From a virus, in IMG/VR virus record IMGVR_UViG_3300022223_000281, positions 1-26,975 of that record: a stretch of 26,975 nucleotides of DNA. The stretch is one strand, 5' to 3'. Under the pieces are notes generated by a model. The model did no database searches. It saw nothing but the letters and a program-made list of their open reading frames with translations, and was not told where the DNA came from. Below, piece by piece: positions 22,474 through 26,975 of the stretch (the stretch's first letter is position 1; each line of letters opens with the position of its first letter). The position numbers were made by a program, and so were the translations under genes.

Positions 22474-23690
22474 TCTTCAATAGGCTCCTCTTCAGCTTCT
22501 TCCTCAGCCTTCTCAAGCGCCAAGCCCATGTCAACCAAAATCTTTCGAAACTCCTTAGCAGAAATTATGTCGGGTCTATCTCTTGCGATGTCTGCGAGTA
22601 TGGGCAACAACGCTTCAACATCAGGCTTCTCCGGTAATCCCCAATTAAGACGTACATCAGCCTCGACAACATCATGCCCAGATTGTTTGATAACAGGAGC
22701 AAAAACTTCACCTTCCACAATCCGCTCAATAAACCGCTGCAAAGCCATAACCTTACGCTCAGCCATCTCATCAGCAACGCGAGCAAAAGCTTCGGTAAAA
22801 CCACGCTCTGTAAACAACTTCGGAAGAGGAGTCTCCAATCCAAGATAAACTTGATTGCGGATATGTTCGACGTAAGATTCAAATCGACTACGAGGGTCCA
22901 CAAGAATAGTTTCAACTGAGGCATCCGACTGATTAGTCACATATCTTGCTCCTTCCCGGGGCATGTTCACAACTTTCTGCTGGATCTCTTCTATGTTACG
23001 GGCCTTCGGAAATTTCCACAGCTCTGTCGGACCAGCGTATTTCTTGATGATATCCGTCATCCCCTTCTCCATTCCAGCCTTCATAGCAACAAAAGAAGGC
23101 CGCGTTTCACCATCTGCTACTTTAAGTTCCATGCAGAGAACATGTAGTATCCCGGTGCCAAAAGCCTCTTGAGCTACAGGATTCCAGCGAAAATGAGTGA
23201 TTCGCGCAGGGTCCAGAGTCTTTCCACCATAGCTAAACGTCTGCTTGTAACCCTGAACCTCACCATACTTACCTCGTAAGATCTTGTCAACGCTCGTGAC
23301 CGGTAAAAGTGTGAGGGCCTCTAATCGTTCTGGTTCAATCTTCTCCCAGAAACTATTCCCCAAAGCAACAATCTCACGAGCTGTCGTCTGCAACAACCCA
23401 TCCAGATTCACATGCTCATTAAAGTCATCAACAACTTTCTTTGCCTCTTCAAATCCTTCAGCCGCTGTTGTGTAGAAGCCCATGCCCACCGCTTGATCAG
23501 CTAAAAAGTCAACTGCAGCCTTAGCCGCAGGATCCCGCATATAAAAGTCGACAAGAGTGTCAAACCCGATAGATGGAGTCTCACCGATTTTAGATTTCCA
23601 TGCAGGTAAAAGAACAGCTTCCGAGCGACTGATTAAACTAGTAAAACGGTCAAGAACTCGTCTCCCAAAACCTCTGAGATGTTTACTCAG
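22470..23690 (-). CDS. Portal protein, probable CTG start
   Basis: The first ATG (23540) yields 356 residues, but the same frame is open upstream to 23703 and codes for a plausible N-terminus (LSKHLRGFGRRVLDRFTS, then SIGFDTLVDFYMRDP). The only start that fits is CTG at 23690, overlapping the preceding TGA as CTGA, with GAGGTGA 7 nt upstream. The full product has 406 residues, normal for a phage portal. The body shows DPAAKAAVDFLADQAVG, TTAREIVALGNSFWEK, and the helical clip/crown region, ending in an acidic tail. The portal forms the dodecameric DNA entry ring. It lies downstream of the capsid gene, unlike the usual portal-protease-capsid order. Confidence 0.85.
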   Translation of the reverse strand: MSKHLRGFGRRVLDRFTSLISRSEAVLLPAWKSKIGETPSIGFDTLVDFYMRDPAAKAAVDFLADQAVGMGFYTTAAEGFEEAKKVVDDFNEHVNLDGLLQTTAREIVALGNSFWEKIEPERLEALTLLPVTSVDKILRGKYGEVQGYKQTFSYGGKTLDPARITHFRWNPVAQEAFGTGILHVLCMELKVADGETRPSFVAMKAGMEKGMTDIIKKYAGPTELWKFPKARNIEEIQQKVVNMPREGARYVTNQSDASVETILVDPRSRFESYVEHIRNQVYLGLETPLPKLFTERGFTEAFARVADEMAERKVMALQRFIERIVEGEVFAPVIKQSGHDVVEADVRLNWGLPEKPDVEALLPILADIARDRPDIISAKEFRKILVDMGLALEKAEEEAEEEPIEE

Positions 23691-23995
23691 CTTAACGTCA
23701 CCTCAACAGGCAATCTATCTGAATAATAAGGCGGTGTGTGTTTAGTGCAGACGTAACGGGTTGTTAAGGTCCACTCAGGCGGGCGACTGAAACCTTCTGC
23801 TTTAATGTCAGTTCCAGCCTCAATGCGATACGCTTTAGGATCCATGTCAGGCGTGAAAGGTGTCATCTCAGCCCCGCATAAGGGACAATACCGGTCACAG
23901 TCACAATCCTTAATGGTTCCTGACGACCGAGGCTGAACGTGCGTTCTACCACAACGAGGACATTTACCTCTAACCCAGCCTACTCTCGCACTCAT
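23687..23995 (-). CDS. Zinc-ribbon protein
   Basis: A 102-residue protein with CPRCGRTH (12-19) and CDCDRYCPLCGAE (32-44), cysteine pairs able to bind one or two zinc ions, followed by a beta-rich C-terminus ending DRLPVEVTLS. Its stop overlaps the probable CTG start of the portal gene. It is probably a small nucleic acid or protein binding factor in head assembly (by position). The start is ATG at 23995 with a weak ribosome binding site. Confidence 0.65.
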   Translation of the reverse strand: MSARVGWVRGKCPRCGRTHVQPRSSGTIKDCDCDRYCPLCGAEMTPFTPDMDPKAYRIEAGTDIKAEGFSRPPEWTLTTRYVCTKHTPPYYSDRLPVEVTLS

Positions 23996-24016
23996 TTTGA
24001 ACGCCTTAAAGGCTCT

Positions 24017-24115
24017 TTAATGGTTGGCTTTCTTTTCGAGTTTAGCGAGGCGATCCTTGACTTTGTCGATTTCAGCCGTCAGCTCAACGTTATCCAAGAC
24101 TTTCTTTTTGGTCAT
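24017..24115 (-). CDS. 32-residue coiled-coil peptide
   Basis: ATG at 24115 follows GGAGA at about 8 nt. The frame reads MTKKKVLDNVELTAEIDKVK then a Leu-heptad stretch (DRLAKLEKKANH), and stops at 24017. Heptad spacing with Ile/Leu and charged flanks gives a short amphipathic coiled coil. It lies between the capsid and zinc-ribbon genes. It may be a capsid accessory or scaffold-like peptide. Confidence 0.6.
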   Translation of the reverse strand: MTKKKVLDNVELTAEIDKVKDRLAKLEKKANH

Positions 24116-24149
24116 GTTTCATGTCTCCATAAAAAAGGGGAAAGAAGGC

Positions 24150-25085
24150 CTAGGCACCAGTGATTTTACCGATAGCGTTAGCCCGCATTGTATTGTAGAC
24201 CCAACGAGCCGTGATAGCAACGCCAGCCAGGTCTTTTACCGGGTCCTCATACTCTTCGGTAGTGATGTCCCTTCTCACGAAGAGCACGCCTGCATGTTTG
24301 CTGTCATCAAGCAATACTGTGCCACTTGGGACTCTTGTTGAGATCAAGACACGCATGCCAAGTAACGTTCCGATTTTTCCTGTAGGCGCCACTGCTGGAC
24401 CACCCCACTCCATAGCCTTCTGAATAGCCGTGTCCTTCAGCAGATCAGCAAACTCGCTGGGATGAACCGCTATAACATCAGCTGCGAAATCATCTGACAT
24501 GATTAAGTTAATCATGTTGACAATATCCGCATACGCCAGGGTTCCTGATGTTGCTGCTGCAGCGCTGTTCCCCGCATCCGTAATCATCTGGGTTATGATT
24601 TTCTCGGTTTCGAGGTCTGCCATGGCACGGCCTGCTTCTGCAAGCTGATATTGGATAACGTCCCATTCGGCGTCTTCGACCATTTCTCTGCTGATCAAGG
24701 GGCGAACCCCGTATTTCTTAGGCGTCAAAGTCACACTGTCATAGTTTTCTGTGCCAATAGGAATCTCGGCGCCTTCAGCTACGTCGTAAGCCTTGCTTAG
24801 TATCGCGCGTGGAATCTTTATGCTAGGCGCATCCTTCGCCATCACTTGGACAAGCTCTCTGCCGATTAAGTTAGGCTTCGCAGCTTCCCACACAATATCG
24901 AGTACCTTTGCAACTGCTTGGCTGCTGTCGCTAAGTAACGTTCGTCGGAGACGAGGGTCTTGACCCGTCAATACGGGAATCATTTTCTGCTGCAGCTCCC
25001 GATGAAGCTGATCCACTATTTTTCCGCTGAAACTTGTGTTGAGATGTTGTTCGAGACGTTCAACCGCTAAATTGGTTCTTTTCAA
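24150..25085 (-). CDS. Major capsid protein (HK97 fold)
   Basis: The likely start is TTG at 25085, 5 nt after GAGGTGG and 10 nt behind the preceding stop. A longer frame would overlap the decoration gene. The product is 311 residues. The first roughly 85 residues are helical and probably removed by the protease. Then come VAEGAEIPIGTENYDSVTLT, PKKYGVRPLISREMVEDAEW, a helix with LAEAGRAMADLETEKIITQM, GTLAYADIVNMINLI, and GTLLGMRVLIST, the classic order of HK97-fold coat proteins (E-loop, spine helix, P domain). The protease is encoded two genes upstream, consistent with assembly order. Confidence 0.92.
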   Translation of the reverse strand: MKRTNLAVERLEQHLNTSFSGKIVDQLHRELQQKMIPVLTGQDPRLRRTLLSDSSQAVAKVLDIVWEAAKPNLIGRELVQVMAKDAPSIKIPRAILSKAYDVAEGAEIPIGTENYDSVTLTPKKYGVRPLISREMVEDAEWDVIQYQLAEAGRAMADLETEKIITQMITDAGNSAAAATSGTLAYADIVNMINLIMSDDFAADVIAVHPSEFADLLKDTAIQKAMEWGGPAVAPTGKIGTLLGMRVLISTRVPSGTVLLDDSKHAGVLFVRRDITTEEYEDPVKDLAGVAITARWVYNTMRANAIGKITGA

Positions 25086-25095
25086 TCTGTCCACC

Positions 25096-25512
25096 TCACT
25101 TGCATACGAAAACGAGTATCCAGTCGTCTGCTGCCGCTGCTGCCTGCAATGCGATCCCCGCCTTTCTGCCATAGTAGATCGTGTACGTCGCCGTTCCCCC
25201 TTCATTCACAGCCTGATCGCTTAGCTCAATGGCTCTGCCGCTGGCGTCGCTCTTCACCGCCTTTCCACGAGTGATCGCTCCACCAGCCTTCATTTTGCAG
25301 ACTCCGTGAAGGCAGACTGACACTTTTTCGCCGCTAGAAGCGTCTTTCAAAGCTGTACCAATCGGGTCGCTGTCTAGGATTGCTGGCTGAACTTCCAAGT
25401 CTCCTGTTAGTCGCACGTAGGTGCCTTTGGTAACGGCTGCTGTTGCCTTGAAAAGCGAGACAATTTCGCCTTCGCTTATGAAGCCTTCCTCGTCGGGCCA
25501 GTTGTCAGTCAT
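25096..25512 (-). CDS. Capsid decoration protein (DUF2190-like)
   Basis: A 138-residue beta-rich protein with FKATAAVTKGTYVRLTGDLE, then SDPIGTALKDASSGEKVSV, GGAITRGKAVKSDASGRAIE and a last alanine-rich stretch, the pattern of DUF2190-type capsid cement proteins. It lies between protease and major capsid genes, the usual decoration position. The ATG at 25512 overlaps the protease stop (ATGA). Confidence 0.82.
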   Translation of the reverse strand: MTDNWPDEEGFISEGEIVSLFKATAAVTKGTYVRLTGDLEVQPAILDSDPIGTALKDASSGEKVSVCLHGVCKMKAGGAITRGKAVKSDASGRAIELSDQAVNEGGTATYTIYYGRKAGIALQAAAAADDWILVFVCK

Positions 25513-26975
25513 TGCTGGCCCTCCATCACTTCACGAAGCGACAGATTCTTAAGAGACTCTTCGTTGCCCTCGGGTTCCTGGGGCACAATAACTGCTCGGC
25601 CAAGTTTCTGCTCAACTTCGCCCTCATTGGTAGATGCCCCTGTTTTCGCTCCCAGAGCTTTCTCTAATGCTTGAATTTCTGAATCAAGCGCGTCAATTTG
25701 CTGTTGAAGCTTTGCTTTCTCTTCTTCTGTCGCGGCTTCCAGCTTCTCAGTCAAAGCAGCCTTCTGAGAGGTCAAATCGGCAATTTTCTGTTTTATCTCT
25801 TCGGCAGTTAGATCAACTGCTGGTTCAGCTTCTTCATTTGCACGTTCAATCTTGCCCAGTCGCTCGTCAAGGTTAGTCAGCTTGGAATCAATGCTTTGCA
25901 ATATTTGCGGAAGTGTTTTCTTCTCTGGAACTTTGAGATGTTGGTTTAGTCTGTCAAGTTTCTCCTCGAATTTCTCGAATTTTTCCTTAATTTCTTTTTC
26001 TTCCATACTGCTACTCTCCGTAGCACTCGACGGCGCAGGACTAACCTGAACGCCTATTGGCTCGGTTTGAGCGTGCTCTTTAATCCAAACTTCAGCTTGT
26101 TCACGGGTCCAGCCTTTCGCTTTCAAAAAGAGAAACGCAAAATCTTCCTCTGCCTCAGGCTTTTCTTGAAGACGTCCCTTAATCGCTTGGATTCCAGCTG
26201 CTAGGTCTCGCCAGCCTAAAGTGAAGAAGTCGGGCAAAAAGCCGTGAACGTCACGGATTGGCCATAAGATAAATTCTTGATCAGCTTGTTGCTGAAGTTT
26301 TTGCATAACCTGGATGCTGGTGCCAGAAATAGCTGGTACGGCCACTAGGCTTAATTCGGCGTTGTACAAGTCATGCGGAACTTTTCCATCCAAAACATCC
26401 AAACGAGTGTAGTTAGCTGCAATAGAAACGTGATTAATCAGGCGTTTACGGATCTTTTGCTGAGCCTCCTCATCGTAAATTTCAGCTTCATAAAAAAGTG
26501 TGTTCGAATCAGGATCCCACTCGCTTTTGGCGACTTTTCCAACAGCATTCATCGCCGAAACATGTTCATAATAAACAGGGGCTCCAAGAAGTTTCGCAGC
26601 AAATTTCTCCAACTCCTCAGGCGTCAAATCGTAATCGTTACGATCCAAACCAGCTATCGTTGCTACCCCAAAAATCCTCAACGGTTTATCCGTGATCTTC
26701 TGCATAATCTGGAAGGGCGATAACACGCTAACGTGTTCACGGACCCGCCCGCCTTGATGTTCCTTGAACCATGCCTTCGCTTTCTCTAAGGTCCACTTAT
26801 TCTTATCAAAAAGATAGCTCTGCACTTCAGTAGTGTCCTGACCCTTCGGCTTACCAATAACCGCTTTTATACGCTCTTCCTCAGAAAGCGCAATAGTGCG
26901 GAGACTGCCCTCTTGAAACTCGCTTGGGCTACGATGTCCAGAACGAATGGAATCAGCCGTAACTTCCCACGGCAA
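25509..26975 (-). CDS. Prohead protease fused to scaffold-like region
   Basis: A frame of 488 residues that reaches the window edge. The first codon seen is TTG at 26975; the true start may lie outside, though PWEVTADSIRSGHRSPSEF looks like an N-terminus. The protease core is at about 85-225: IFGVATIAGLDRNDYDLTPE, a putative catalytic His138 in YYEHVSA and Ser184 in NHVSIAANY, and ELSLVAVPAISGTS, as in HK97-type prohead proteases (U35). Residues 325-440 are charged coiled coil (scaffold or delta-domain type). Two WT-x-E-x-A-x-x-W-x-x-EH motifs lie at 61-73 and 289-301, flanking the protease. It cleaves the capsid protein and itself during maturation. Confidence 0.85.
   Translation of the reverse strand: MPWEVTADSIRSGHRSPSEFQEGSLRTIALSEEERIKAVIGKPKGQDTTEVQSYLFDKNKWTLEKAKAWFKEHQGGRVREHVSVLSPFQIMQKITDKPLRIFGVATIAGLDRNDYDLTPEELEKFAAKLLGAPVYYEHVSAMNAVGKVAKSEWDPDSNTLFYEAEIYDEEAQQKIRKRLINHVSIAANYTRLDVLDGKVPHDLYNAELSLVAVPAISGTSIQVMQKLQQQADQEFILWPIRDVHGFLPDFFTLGWRDLAAGIQAIKGRLQEKPEAEEDFAFLFLKAKGWTREQAEVWIKEHAQTEPIGVQVSPAPSSATESSSMEEKEIKEKFEKFEEKLDRLNQHLKVPEKKTLPQILQSIDSKLTNLDERLGKIERANEEAEPAVDLTAEEIKQKIADLTSQKAALTEKLEAATEEEKAKLQQQIDALDSEIQALEKALGAKTGASTNEGEVEQKLGRAVIVPQEPEGNEESLKNLSLREVMEGQQ

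Noticed and set aside
1-26975. Circular genome closed at the window ends
   Set aside because: Sequence at position 1 does not supply a ribosome binding site for the gene starting at 26975, and no terminal repeat is visible; cannot be decided from this window.

Overview
The window looks like most of an integrated or episomal archaeal head-tail virus (Caudoviricetes-type). Three things point to an archaeal host. The integration target is an archaeal-type tRNA-Gln gene whose 3' part lies inside the integrase reading frame. TATA-like promoter elements precede several transcription units. Winged-helix proteins and small proteins of archaeal character are present. A Bathyarchaeia or related Thermoproteota host would fit the protein style, but that is an impression from memory, not a test. 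Shine-Dalgarno motifs (GGAGG, GAGGTGA) are strong, and GTG and TTG starts are frequent.

Layout. (1) 1-2732: tyrosine integrase overlapping the tRNA-Gln attachment site, two small proteins of unknown function and a winged-helix regulator, all on the minus strand. (2) 2733-3103: a divergent regulatory region with repeated operator-like motifs. (3) 3104-3952: a HerA/FtsK-type ATPase, the only plus-strand gene. (4) 4088-7711: a cargo module with a three-helix membrane protein and a two-gene unit pairing a PD-(D/E)XK-like nuclease with an N6-adenine DNA methyltransferase under its own promoter. (5) 7863-26975: a 19-kb block of minus-strand virion genes, tightly packed and often overlapping by ATGA.

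In transcription order (right to left) the virion block encodes: prohead protease with scaffold-like tail, capsid decoration protein, HK97-fold major capsid protein, a 32-residue coiled-coil peptide, a zinc-ribbon protein, portal, a winged-helix protein, a holin-like membrane protein, a zinc-finger protein, head-tail adaptor, head closure, tail terminator, tail tube, a membrane-anchored Ig-like protein, a small protein, tail assembly chaperones G and GT, an HK97-gp10-like protein, a very short tape measure protein, a lectin-like protein, an unknown protein, a SAM methyltransferase, a large tail hub, a small protein, a beta-propeller fibre, two small membrane proteins flanking an unknown protein, small and large terminase, and an ABC-ATPase/GNAT fusion.

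Most notable points: a textbook A AAA AAC -1 frameshift site joins the tail chaperone genes. Three virion genes appear to start at non-AUG codons (CTG, ACG, ATA), most behind good ribosome binding sites. A methyltransferase gene has inserted between two copies of a tail-gene start. The tail hub carries a lectin-like insertion bracketed by a duplicated module. The terminase genes sit at the distal end of the virion operon and the portal follows the capsid gene. The compact nuclease-methyltransferase pair is the best candidate for a poorly described defence or modification system. No replication genes, rRNA or CRISPR array were seen.
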